Shown here: positions 47,261 to 61,075 of the stretch, one piece after another
Numbering within the stretch: the first letter of the stretch is position 1
How the letters are laid out: every line of letters begins with the position of its first letter
NCBI GenBank assembly: GCA_023548195.1
Contig: JAJHZJ010000014.1
Coordinates: 12,624,718 to 12,688,717, forward strand
Direction of reading: 5' to 3'
DNA: 64,000 nt
Origin: Bettongia penicillata ogilbyi
Lineage: Eukaryota; Chordata; Mammalia; Diprotodontia; Potoroidae
Position numbers and translations under genes: made by a program
Notes under the pieces: generated by a model
The model's input: only the letters and a program-made list of their open reading frames with translations
Databases searched by the model: none
What the model was told of the DNA's origin: nothing

Positions 47261-47887
47261 ATACCTTCTCTCCATTACTGTTGTTCTCCTCTGGGGACTA
47301 CTCTGATCATCAGTCCTATCCATTTTTTTTTTTTACTAATTTCCTTTTTTATTCCAATATGACTTTTTTAAAAAATCTATTTTTTCTATAGGTCAAATAC
47401 TGAATTGTGAAACAAATGTAGTGTAAAATGTGAAAAACAACTATAATAAAATTCCCATACTGGAAAAGTGAATGAACATCAGCAACTCCCAAATTAAAAA
47501 ATTAAACTTATCTTTTTAGGTCTTTGAATCCAATACTAATTAGCAGTCCTAACCCATTCCTAAACCTAAACTTTCAGTACTATTTTCTGCCTCCCACACA
47601 CTCCCCAGCTTAATCTAACATTTCACTAACTCTAAGGAAACCTCTGCTTCACAAGCACACATAGGAATACTGGGTCTGTTAATATCACTATGTCCTCTCC
47701 CTCGATTGTGAGCTTCTTGAGGTTAGAATGTAGGCCTGCCCCTCAAGTTCTCCATTCATTCATTCATTCATTTAGTAAACATTTATTAATCACCATGTGC
47801 AAAGGATTGTGTAAGTCACTGAGCACACAAGGAAAAAAGATGAAAATGATCCTTGGCTTCAAGGAGCTTATATTCTACTAAAGTTCT

Positions 47888-48335
47888 CTTCTCCCAAAAA
47901 GTAGCCTGGAGTGTGTGGAATGTTCAAGGAAGGACTAGCACCAGTGGTGTAAGGTTTGCCAAGCCCTTTTCAGAGCTGTTCCTCCACCTTTGGTGCCCAC
48001 CTTTCATCCAACTCTCATCTGTTGATCCAAGAAGCTGTAACACATGAGTCAGCCATACCCCAGTAAACCATCTTGGCAGACACATTAAACCATGTTGGTG
48101 GTAAGCAACAGGTCTCATATCTGTTGGCAAGGTAGGGGGATGTCTACCCCAAGCATGTGAAGACTTTTCCTGGAGGAATAGGTAGATGAGAACAGTTTGT
48201 TCCAGTGGTCATGAAGGTGGCTGAAGCTGGCACTGTAGAGCTCTTACAGCTTGATCAGGCATTGAAGACAGCAACTCTGCTTCACTTAAATCCAATTCAC
48301 ATGCAAGTCAGATCTCTTCAAAAATGAAAGACAAA
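47888..48335. repeat. probable old transposon fragment, family uncertain
   Basis: The stretch from 'gtgtgtggaatgttcaagg' to 'cttaaatccaattcacatgcaagtcag' reads like a mammalian interspersed repeat, possibly RTE-related, but I cannot name the family with confidence. It is followed directly by the CA/TA microsatellite. Confidence 0.35.
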
Positions 48336-48339
48336 CAAC

Positions 48340-48468
48340 AGCACACACACACACATACACATGCATACACATATACACGTGTGTATATATATCCATATAT
48401 ATGTATACACACACTACATATACATATAAACACACTATAAATTTTTTTATCTATCTATACACATATAT

Positions 48469-48505
<37 letters not shown>
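48340..48505 (+). repeat. compound (CA)n/(TA)n microsatellite
   Basis: Alternating CA and TATA blocks, ending in a pure CA run of about 36 bases. Confidence 0.95.
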
Positions 48506-48507
<2 letters not shown>

Positions 48508-49209
48508 GTGATGGGATTTTTTGTTTGCTTGCAGTTTAACCCCTCAGTTGGCCTTTTTGCACAGTTGGCTAGATAACACATTGAATGCTACTCTACAACT
48601 GAATAAACTAGTTCTGACCTTCCCATGACTTTATGGAACAAAACCAGTTCAGTTTTTTTCCTCACCAACACAACAGTGTTGTAGTACTCAAGTAGTACTC
48701 AAGATTTGGTCAAAGTAGTTTCTCTGTTCTAAGTGGGTCTCAAGCAATGTAGGGGAGTTAGGCTTGGGGGTGAAGAGAGGTGTAACTTTCCTCCCTTACT
48801 CAGAATAGGTTCTGGTGGTGGCTTCCATGGATTACAGAGGTAAAGCAGCCTTGAATTTGTAGCTGTGTTTTAGAATGCCTGAGTTCTGATTTAAACTGTG
48901 GTGAAAGCCATAAAAAGGCATGCTACTAAACACCGACTAGGAATATAAAAGATATTGAATTTACTTCTATACAGATACATTGTGGAAAAATTTGTCTGCT
49001 AAAGTCATTTTCCTCTGTGAAGTCTTCCCTGATCCTCCTTAGATGAAAAGTATTTCTACTTTCTCAAATTTTCCTATTGCTCTCAGTCTGGACCTTTCTT
49101 TTGTACCTTGTTTGTACAATTTATACCATATATGTTTGTGTAAAAATAAGATTCTTGATAATAGGACTTATTCACTTTATATCCTCAGTAATAGAGATGC
49201 TGAATTAAA

Positions 49210-49530
49210 ATGTTTATCAAATTGAATTGTGAGGTCATACTAGGTGTAACATGCTGGGTATTAAGTTGTCCTGGGAGTTTGTGAGGGATAATGTTGGAAG
49301 TGAAGGTTGTGTGTTGAGAATGTGGATGTACTGGGATTGAGGAGACTTCAAGATAAGAGGTATGTGGTATTCTGGGAATGAGCCTCATTTTGTGCTCAGT
49401 TTGTGAGCTCAAGGCGAATTTGTGCTGGGAGCTTATAAGGAGTGAAGTGCTAAGATTTAAAATGCATTGAGTTGAAGAGTTTCCTAAGAATGAGGATATT
49501 CTGGAAGTGAGTTTTTGCTAGAGGATAAAA
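49210..49530 (+). repeat. degenerate G/T-rich repeat, switch-like
   Basis: A 320-base stretch of loosely repeated words: GCTGGGTATT, CTGGGAGTTTGTGAGG, GGAAGTGAAGG, GTGCTGGGAGC, GGAAGTGAG. The plus strand is G-rich and pyrimidine-poor in C, similar in feel to switch DNA, and includes two AGCT tetramers. It lies between the enhancer candidate at 43.7 kb and the tandem array. No coding content. The resemblance to switch DNA is visual. Confidence 0.4.
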
Positions 49531-49549
49531 CCCAAAACCTTCATTTATG

Positions 49550-51680
49550 TGAAGCTCTATGGTGTGATCTCCCCATTACAGGGGGCTCACATCCCATTTC
49601 CCCATAGAATGAGCATGAACATGATACTGGGCATATGTAGGTCAGCGATGGATCCAGCTACCAATGCTTTTCACTATTATAAGTGGTGTTATCTATCTGT
49701 AGGCCTTAATTTTCTGTCCAGCACAACTTCAGGATGTCATTAACCAAAGACCCAGTGACCTTTACCTTCTAGCATGTGCTATAGGGCAGAAAGACAAGAG
49801 TTGTGCCTCAGGGAGACTGGCTCCCAGCTAGGCATGCTTCCCTTCTGTACAGATCCTGCACCGTTCACTTTCCTCATGATGTTTTTACCAGCACTATGCT
49901 ATGAGATTGCCTCTGCTTTCTTCTCCAGCCTGAGGCCACCAACTACCTCCAGAGTCCTCTAACCATGGTACATACCCATTTCTCAGCAGTCACCTCCCTC
50001 CTATGCTTCTTTCTGGTAACTAGAATATTGGAGATTGGCACTTGGCCATGGCTCAGGGGCCAAACTCTCTTGAGGGAATGGGCTGCTCTTTCCAACTATC
50101 AGAGCACTTAACTGAAGCAAATTATTTTCTACCTATGATGTGAAGCTTGTCTTTCACAGTTACAGAGATGTTGAGGGTTGCTGAATGAGGTGGGGATCCT
50201 TAGCCCTTCCTACACTTTAGGGGAACTTTTTCCAGCCTGTAATCCCTTTACCACTAAGCCGCCCCAACAGTGGTGTCCTAAGTGGTGTCTTAGGGTTTCT
50301 CTTGATGAGTCTGAAAGTCTTTCTCCACATTTTCCCCCATTTCCCAGAATTCCTAGTTATGGCTCTGCTCCCAGGGCTCAGTGATGAACACTCTATTTAC
50401 AGCTTAGGCTGAGCCAGAGTAATAGATTAGGGACTAGAGAAATTTCCCCCCAACACGTTTGACTTTGATACCCCAATGTAGTTATAAGGACCCAAGAAGG
50501 AGATACTACCACAGGAAAAGAGGGCACTAATTAGCCGTGATCATCCCAAAGAACACTGCAATCATGAGCTTGCTATAGGGCATCTGAGAGTGCCTACTCA
50601 GGTAAGAAGCAACCACTGGTAGGGAGAGGAGTGTGTTTCACAGATATAACATGTTGAAGTAGATACTGCACTGGATTTATGGTCAGAAAACCTGAGTTCA
50701 AGTTCCAGCTCTGATACTTACTATACGATCTTCAGTAAGTCACTCACCTAATCATTTCTGGCCTCATTTTCCTCCTCTGTAAAGTGAGGACATCAGGTTT
50801 AATATTTCTGAGATCCTGCTCAGCTCTAAATCCTATAGTCTTATGAGTATTTCTGTATCTCTGTTGCCCCCATGTGGTTAAATAACTTCATGGTTCCCTG
50901 TGAGCTCTTCTGGTCAGGATTTAGTTTTGAGGAAAGAGGGAAAGAGTTCCAGGCTTCTGAGACAAAAGAAACCTTCTTTCTGGCCCAGGGACACCTTCTA
51001 CCCCAAGAAAAGGGAAAGAAAATTGAATGACAGGCTACAACTTTGAGGGTGTTGGGGTTTTATTAGATTGAATGGACTTTTCCCTACAATTGTCTTAAAA
51101 TTTTGTTTTCAGTCCTTCCTATTGGGGGTCTGGGAGAGTTAATCTAGGCCAAAACAGGGACTTGAAAAGGGAGTAAGGTGCAGAGGGAACTTCTTTGAGA
51201 GCTGTCTCCAAGAACTGGAAGAAGGGAAGGTTGGAAAGTAAGCCCACAAGCCTGGAAGGACAGTGTTTTATATTTCACAAGTGGCCTGGATAGTAAGTTC
51301 TTGAGACATCTCCATCCTCCATCTAAGGCTTGGGGTGAAATATAGATAGCTAGAGGGTAAGACACAGTAAAAATGAGTCACTGGGGGACAGTGTGAGGTG
51401 ACAAATTTGGAAGATGCCTACAATGAAATTTAGGTGCCTTATGGATTATCTAATAAAATCTCCTTATTTCAGAGATGAGAATCGATGATAGAGCCAATAA
51501 TATATTTCAGTGATTGGTATATAGTAGGTGATTTAGAAATGTTTTCTGGTTTATTAATTAGAACCCCAGGAGTCCTCTGACTCCGAACCTAACATTCTTT
51601 CCACTATTTCAGGGCTCTCATATCAAGGATTCAGGTACCAAGTGCTTCTCCAACGTCAGACTGTGATCTCTCATTGACTA
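49550..51680. other. mostly unique DNA before the tandem array
   Basis: No gene is supported. A SINE lies at about 50650-50850. The rest has no repeat that I recognise and is moderately GC-rich for this region (49550-50400 in particular), so it may hold regulatory sequence. A weak CTCF-like word, TGCCCCCATGTGGTTA, is at about 50865-50880. Confidence 0.4.
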
Positions 51681-54600
51681 CTCAAGTATCCATGTAGCCT
51701 GTGCCCTGAAGATACTGTCCAGGAAGGCTGTTTACTAGACAACTACACAAAACAAAATGCCCCAAAAGCAGAACCTCCCCTGGCTAAGTTGTTTCTGGAT
51801 CCTCTCTATCCAAAGGAAAGTATGGCTCCTGGCGCCTACCTTGAGACATAACTGGGTTTTCTAACTGTATCATGTTTCTGCGGGGTAGGGAGTCATAAAC
51901 TGAGGAAGTGAGGGACACCTTCATTCTCTAAAAGGACCATGACATCAGGAAGGAGATGTCATGATTTGTGAATAAACTAGATTTAAGTGAGGGAGAGCTG
52001 TGCAAAGTCACCAACTCAAGTGTCCATGTAGACTGTGCCTTGAAGATACTGCTCAGTGAGACTGCTTACTAGATGCCATGATTTGTAAATGAATTGGATT
52101 TAAGTGAGGGAGAGCTCTGCAAAGTCACCAGCTCAAGAGTCGATGTAGACTGTGCCTTGAAGATACTGCTCAGTGAGACTGCTTACTAGGCAACTACACA
52201 AAAGAAAAAGAGCCCAAAAAGCAGAACCTCCCTTGGCTAAGTTGTTTCTGGATCCTCTCGAACCAAAGGAAAGTATGCCCCCTGGTGCCTACCTTGAGAC
52301 ATAACTGGGTTTTCTGAGTGCATGTTTCTGCAGGGGAGGGAGCCATAAACTGAGGAAGTGAGGGGCCCTTCGTTCTCTAAAAGGACCATGACAACAGGAA
52401 GGAGATGTCATGATTTGTGAATAAACTAGATTTAACTGAGGGAGAGCAGTGCAAAGTCAACAGCTCAAGTGTCCATGTAGACTGTGCCTTAAAGACACTG
52501 CTCAGTGAGACTGCTTACTAGGCAACTACACAAAAGAAAAAGAGCCCAAAAAGCAGAACCTCCCTTGGCTAAGTTGTTTCTGGATCCTCTCGAACCAAAG
52601 GAAAGTATGCCCCCTGGTGCCTACCTTGAGACATAACTGGGTTTTCTAACTGCATCATGTTTCTGCGGGGTAGGGAGTCATAAACTGAGGAAGGGAGGGA
52701 CCCCTCCATTCTCTAAAAGGACCATGACATCAGGAAGGAGATGTCATGATTTGTGAATAAACTAGATTTAATTGAGGGAGAGCTGTGCAAAGTCACCAGC
52801 TCAAGTGTCCATGTAGACTGTGCCCTAAAGGTACTGTCCAGTGAGGCTGCTTACTAAATGCCAAGATTTGTAAATGAATTGGATTTAAGTGAGGGAGAGC
52901 TCTGCAAAGTCACCAGCTCAAGAGTCGATGTAGACTGCCTTGAAGATACTGCTCAGTGAGACTGCTTACTAGGCAACTACACAAAAGAAAAAGAGCCCAA
53001 AAAGCAGAACCTCCCTTGGCTAAGTTGTTTCTGGATCCTCTCGAACCAAAGGAAAGTATGCCCCCTGGTGCCTACCTTGAGACATAACTGGGTTTTCTGA
53101 GTGCATGTTTCTGCAGGGGAGGGAGCCATAAACTGAGGAAGTGAGGGGCCTTTCATTCTCTAAAAGCACCATGACATCAGGAAGGAGATGTCATGATTTG
53201 TGAATAAACTAGATTTAAGTGAGGGAGAGCTGTGCAAAGTCACCAACTCAAGTGTCCATGAAGATACTGCTCAGTGAGACTGCTTACTAGATGCCATGAT
53301 TTGTAAATGAATTGGATTTAAGTGAGGGAGAGCTCTGCAAAGTCACCAGCTCAAGTGTCCATGTAGACTGTGCCTTGAAGATACTGCTCAGTGAAACTGC
53401 TTACTAGGCAACTACACAAAAGAAAAAGAGCCCAAAAAGCAGAACCTCCCTTGGCTAAGTTGTTTCTGGATCCTCTCGAACCAAAGGAAAGTATGCCCCC
53501 TGGTGCCTACCTTGAGACATAACTGGGTTTTCTGAGTGCATGTTTCTGCAGGGGAGGGAGCCATAAACTGAGGAAGTGAGGGGCCCTTCGTTCTCTAAAA
53601 GGACCATGACAACAGGAAGGAGATGTCATGATTTGTGAATAAATTAGATTTAGGTGAGGGAGAGCTGTGCAAAGTCACCAGCTCAAGTGTCCATGTAGAC
53701 TGTGCCCTAAAGGTACTGTCCAGTGAGACTGCTTACTAAATGTCAAGATTTGTAAATGAATTGGATTTAAGTGAGGGAGAGCTGTGCAAAGTCACCAGCT
53801 CAAGAGTCGATGTAGACTGTGCCTTGAAGATACTGCTCAGTGAGACTGCTTACTAGGCAACTACACAAAAGAAAAAGAGCCCAAAAAGCAGAACCTCCCT
53901 TGGCTAAGTTGTTTCTGGATCCTCTCGAACCAAAGGAAAGTATGCCCCCTGGTGCCTACCTTGAGACATAACTGGGTTTTCTAACTGCATCATGTTTCTG
54001 CGGGGTAGGGAGTCATAAACTGAGGAAGTGAGGGACCCCTCCATTCTCTAAGAGGACCATGACATCAGGAAGGAGATGTCATGATTTGTGAATAAATTGG
54101 ATTTAAGTGAGGGAGATCTGTGCAAAGTCACCAGCTCAAGTGTCCATGTAGACTGTGCCCTAAAGGTACTGTCCAGTGAGACTGCTTACTAAATGCCAAG
54201 ATTTGTAAATGAATTGGATTTAAGTGAGGGAGAGCTGTGCAAAGTCACCAGCTCAAGTGTCCATGTAGACTGTGCCTTGAAGACACTGCTCAGTGAGACT
54301 GCTTACTAGGCAACTACACAAAAGAAAATGCCCAAAAAGCAGAACCTCCCTTGGCTAAGTTGTTTCTGGATCCTCTCTATGCAAAGGAAAGTATGCCCCC
54401 TGGTGCCTACCTTGAGACATAACTGGGTTTTCTAACTGCATCATGTTTCTGCGGGGTAGGGAGTCATAAACTGAGGAAGTGAGGGACCCCTCCATTCTCT
54501 AAAAGGACCATGACATCAGGAAGGAGATGTCATGATTTGTGAATAAACTAGATTTAACTGAGGGAGAGCAGTGCAAAGTCAACAGCTCAAGTGTCCATGT

Positions 54601-56374
54601 AGACTGTGCCTTAAAGACACTGCTCAGTGAGACTGCTTACTAGGCAACTACACAAAAGAAAAAGAGCCCAAAAAGCAGAACCTCCCTTGGCTAAGTTGTT
54701 TCTGGATCCTCTCGAACCAAAGGAAAGTATGCCCCCTGGTGCCTACCTTGAGACATAACTGGGTTTTCTAACTGCATCATGTTTCTGCGGGGTAGGGAGT
54801 CATAAACTGAGGAAGGGAGGGACCCCTCCATTCTCTAAAAGGACCATGACATCAGGAAGGAGATGTCATGATTTGTGAATAAACTAGATTTAATTGAGGG
54901 AGAGCTGTGCAAAGTCACCAGCTCAAGTGTCCATGTAGACTGTGCCCTAAAGGTACTGTCCAGTGAGGCTGCTTACTAAATGCCAAGATTTGTAAATGAA
55001 TTGGATTTAAGTGAGGGAGAGCTCTGCAAAGTCACCAGCTCAAGAGTCGATGTAGACTGTGCCTTGAAGATACTGCTCAGTGAGACTGCTTACTAGGCAA
55101 CTACACAAAAGAAAAAGAGCCCAAAAAGCAGAACCTCCCTTGGCTAAGTTGTTTCTGGATCCTCTCGAACCAAAGGAAAGTATGCCCCCTGGTGCCTACC
55201 TTGAGACATAACTGGGTTTTCTGAGTGCATGTTTCTGCAGGGGAGGGAGCCATAAACTGAGGAAGTGAGGGGCCTTTCATTCTCTAAAAGCACCATGACA
55301 TCAGGAAGGAGATGTCATGATTTGTGAATAAACTAGATTTAAGTGAGGGAGAGCTGTGCAAAGTCACCAACTCAAGTGTCCATGAAGATACTGCTCAGTG
55401 AGACTGCTTACTAGATGCCATGATTTGTAAATGAATTGAATTTAAGTGAGGGAGAGCTCTGCAAAGTCACCAGCTCAAGAGTCGATGTTGACTGTGCCTT
55501 GAAGATACTGCTCAGTGAGACTGCTTACTAGGCAACTACACAAAAGAAAATGCCCAAAAAGTAGAACCTCCCCTTGGCTAAGTTGTTTTTGGATCCTCTC
55601 TATGCAAAGGAAAGTATGCCCCCTGGTGCCTACCTTGAGACATAACTGGGTTTTCTAACTGCATCATGTTTCTGCGGGGTAGGGAATCATAAACTGAGGA
55701 AGTGAGGGACCCCTCCATTCTCTAAAAGGACCATGACATCAGGAAGGAGATGTCATGATTTGTGAATAAACTAGATTTAATTGAGGGAGAGCTGTGCAAA
55801 GTCACCAGCTCAAGTGTCCATGTAGACTGTGCCCTAAAGGTACTGTCCAGTGAGGCTGCTTACTAAATGCCAAGATTTGTAAATGAATTGGATTTAAGTG
55901 AGGGAGAGCTCTGCAAAGTCACCAGCTCAAGAGTCGATGTAGACTGTGCCTTGAAGATACTGCTCAGTGAGACTGCTTACTAGGCAACTACACAAAAGAA
56001 AAAGAGCCCAAAAAGCAGAACCTCCCTTGGCTAAGTTGTTTCTGGATCCTCTCGAACCAAAGGAAAGTATGCCCCCTGGTGCCTACCTTGAGACATAACT
56101 GGGTTTTCTGAGTGCATGTTTCTGCAGGGGAGGGAGCCATAAACTGAGGAAGTGAGGGGCCTTTCATTCTCTAAAAGGACCATGACATCAGGAAGGAGAT
56201 GTCATGATTTGTGAATAAATTGGATTTAAGTGAGGGAGAGCTGTGCAAAGTCAACAGCTCAAGTGTCCATGTAGACTGTGCCCTAAAGGTGCTGTCCAGT
56301 GAGACTGATTACTAAATGCCAAGATTTGTAAATGAATTGGATTTAAGTGAGGGAGAGCTGTGCAAAGTCACCAG
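51681..56374 (+). repeat. 4.7-kb tandem array with 2.12-kb higher-order duplication
   Basis: Eleven long units, anchored on GAGACATAACTGGG, start at 51843, 52296, 52628, 53079, 53514, 53963, 54414, 54750, 55203, 55637 and 56090. Spacings are 453, 332, 451, 435, 449, 451, 336, 453, 434 and 453. A 450-base unit is a long block of about 335 bases plus a short block of about 117. Each anchor is matched 2118-2127 bases later five units on (for example 52296/54414 and 53079/55203), and variants such as AGGAAGGGAGGG or CTAAAAGCACCATG recur at the same offset. So a five-unit block was itself duplicated. Most long units carry a 9-bp inverted repeat (CATGACATC and GATGTCATG) around AGGAAGGA, and blocks carry paired AGCT tetramers. 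There is no reading frame of note. Confidence 0.95.
52277..56081 (-). promoter_or_regulatory. ten identical CTCF-like motifs, one per array unit
   Basis: The plus-strand core GCCCCCTGGTG is present at 52277, 52609, 53060, 53495, 53944, 54395, 54731, 55184, 55618 and 56071. A diverged form, GGCTCCTGGCG, is at about 51824 in the first unit. On the minus strand each reads GGCACCAGGGGGCAT. This agrees with the CTCF consensus through CACCAGGGGGC and departs at one well-conserved base (G for the first C of the CCA). All ten have the same orientation, pointing towards the constant genes. That is the orientation a right-hand loop anchor of the IGH domain needs in order to converge with forward motifs on the V side. 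Confidence 0.6.
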
Positions 56375-57184
56375 ACTCACACCCCACTCCAGAGCCATCT
56401 GGGTCCAGTCACAAGATATTAATCATGACAGTTTGGGATGGTCCTGGATGCTGTGGGAGGCCCTGGACTTTTTGAACTAAAGTCATTCCCAGGTCTCAGT
56501 TTGTCTATGGCAACACCTATTCATTGATTAAGGCTAGGTAAAAATGAGGCAGGGAATGGCCTCTTCTGTCTAGTCAACAAAATAAAATAAATCTATGAGG
56601 GGAAGGCTCTTGGGGTTTCTAGCCAAAACAGGAGTCTGTGGAAGGATATAGGGAATGGTGGCATGTGTTTGAAGTCTGGATGTTGGAAAAAATTCCAGGA
56701 GCTCTCCTAGTTCACTGGCGGATCAGGAGAGTATAGGTCATCTCTACTCTGAACTGTCAGATCCTAGAAAGGCAAGAGGCCTTTCTTCTATGTGTAAAAG
56801 GGTATTCTCAGAGTACTGACTCATTATCCAGAAAGAGGAAGATGATAGCCCCACTACCATTTGTTTTGGTCAGATAACATGTAGAGAATTCTGTTTAGTT
56901 CTGGGTACACATTTTATAAAATACATTAACAAGTTAGATTGGATTCAGGGGAGAGTGACTAGGATGGCCAGGGGACTGGGCACCATGCCCTGAAGGATCA
57001 GCTGAAGAAACTGGGAAATTTTACCACAGAAGGCTGGTAAGGGAAGGGGTGAGAAACAAGGCAGCCTAGCTGTTTACAAGTATCTGAATGGCTCATCTTG
57101 TGGAAAGCAGGTTAGACTTGTTCTGATTGACTCGAGAAAGCAGAAATAGGAATGAAGAGTGAGGGGAGGGAGGAAGAAAGAAAG

Positions 57185-57185
<1 letters not shown>

Positions 57186-57268
<83 letters not shown>
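57186..57268 (+). repeat. (GA)n microsatellite
   Basis: About 83 bases of GA repeat. Translated frames across it give poly Ser-Leu and are not genes. Confidence 0.95.
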
Positions 57269-58039
57269 TTTAGGTTCCACATAAAGAAAAATTTCCTAAC
57301 AATCTGAAATATGCACAAAAGGAACAGTAGTGACTCCAATTTCTGGAGGTCTTCAAGTAAAAGTCTGGATGACCATTTGTCTGTTATATATAAGGGTCCT
57401 ATTGAGGTACATGTTGGACTACACGGTCTTCCAACTCTAGGAGTCTCTCTCTCTCTCTCACACACACACACATACATACACACACATACACACACATACA
57501 TACATACACGCACATGCACACATTCTTTGGGGCAGTGTTCACAAATCTCAGAGAACAGGAAAGGAAACCCAATCAAACCCCAAACCTCCAGCACAGAACA
57601 TCCAGAGGAGAAAGCCTGGCTCTGTCCAATGTGAGCACTTGTTCCAATCATTCCATTCCATTATATTCCATAAGACCCATGCATCTTCTGGTTGAAGGGA
57701 AGGAGAAATAGGGAAAGGAAAGGGACAAGACATGAACATAGACTTCCAACCATCCTTCCTGCAAACAACTTGGGAATTTCACTAGACCTTCCCAAGACTA
57801 GAGATCTGCAGTGTCAAGACTCTTGCTCTCATGTATCCCTTCACTGCACCATGCATGGGAGAAAGGGCATCCCTGGATACCGTAATGAAACCAGTACAAA
57901 GAAGATATGCCTGAGTTGCTCACTCTGGAGCCTGGTTGACTCTAGAGCAAAGAAACTCAGTCAATAACTAAAGTTGGAATTCTGTCTGAGGTGGGATCAG
58001 GGTTCAGTCTCAGGCTATTTTCTCTGGGACTAAATGTTC

Positions 58040-58480
58040 AGGAGTCATTCAACAGCTTCCCAGAGGGAAGGAGACTATTAAAGGACCCTGTTATGAAATT
58101 CCTGCACCAGAAGTAGGAATAGGAATGAAGAATAGGATACAAGTGACTATTCAGGAGAAAAGTTGAATTCAGGGACCACAAAACTTTTATATTTGTAGAT
58201 GAACTCAATAAAGGTCTAGGACAGATGGGCAACCTATATGCTGAAGGCCTTTGGGATGGGGTGTGTCTGCAATACATGTGCGATGTCTCAGTTAGATGCA
58301 AATATCTCCCAGGGAAAGCGCTAGTGACCCAGAGTAGACAGATTAGGAAATCCTAAAGACAGAAATAGGAAGCTGCATCTTTATCACACATAGAGCCACC
58401 AGCCGCCAGCCCATAGAGCCAATCGGTCACATGCATCTCATAGACAATCTCTGAATCCCCAAAGTACTGTGGTGCCTAAA
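58040..58480 (+). promoter_or_regulatory. candidate distal 3' enhancer with octamer
   Basis: A perfect octamer ATGCAAAT is at 58296-58303, followed within 10 bases by GGGAAAGCGC, with a CCAATC box near 58420. No interspersed repeat is recognised. It is the last non-repeat segment before TMEM121. The evidence is one good motif and position only. Confidence 0.3.
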
Positions 58481-58954
58481 ATTACTGAATATTGACTCTG
58501 AAGGCCCAGTCTTGGAATAGAAAATTGTAAAGGAGTCTTTACAGGCCTAAATTCAGGGAACATAGGAAGCACTCTTATCCTCCCTTTGCCCTCTTTCTCC
58601 AGCAAAGGGAGGATTCATTCCCAGGGCTACAGCTCAATTAGCCTGGCCTGGATTAAGTAGCCCTGAAAGTCCTTAAAATGCCCTAGGAATTTCTCTGACT
58701 CAGGGAGGGTGGTCCAAAGATTGGAGGATCCATTTGGTTTTCAGGGACACCCCAGATTATTCCTGAGATGAAGAGGCTTCAGGGATCCCAGGTTGAGCCT
58801 GATTGTAGGGAAGGTCAGAGTTCCTCCCATTCTGGCTCTGGCCCTGCTGTCCCATGCAAACCACATGTGCTCCTTGCCCACCCACCAGTCCCTCCATAGA
58901 TTCATGTGCCCGAGCTTCATCCACATGAGCAGGGGCCATGGTGGGTAGTACCTG

Positions 58955-61074
<2,120 letters not shown>

Positions 61075-61075
<1 letters not shown>

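Larger units (their letters stand above)
56375..58954. other. gene-free interval between array and TMEM121
   Basis: Contains a CR1/L3-type piece (about 56880-57430) split by the (GA)n tract at 57186-57268, a CA/CATA microsatellite (about 57448-57510) and the octamer-containing segment at 58040-58480. The last part, near 58550-58950, should hold the TMEM121 3' UTR; I see no clear minus-strand AATAAA there. Long antisense frames over the GA and CA tracts are artefacts. Confidence 0.5.

Noticed and set aside
50865..50880. CTCF-like word TGCCCCCATGTGGTTA just left of the array
   Set aside because: Two mismatches at informative core positions; noted only because it has the same orientation as the array motifs.
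57112..57651. 179-residue minus-strand open frame rich in Ser-Leu and Val-Cys
   Set aside because: It is the translation of (GA)n and (CA)n microsatellites plus CR1-like repeat DNA; no protein-like composition outside these.
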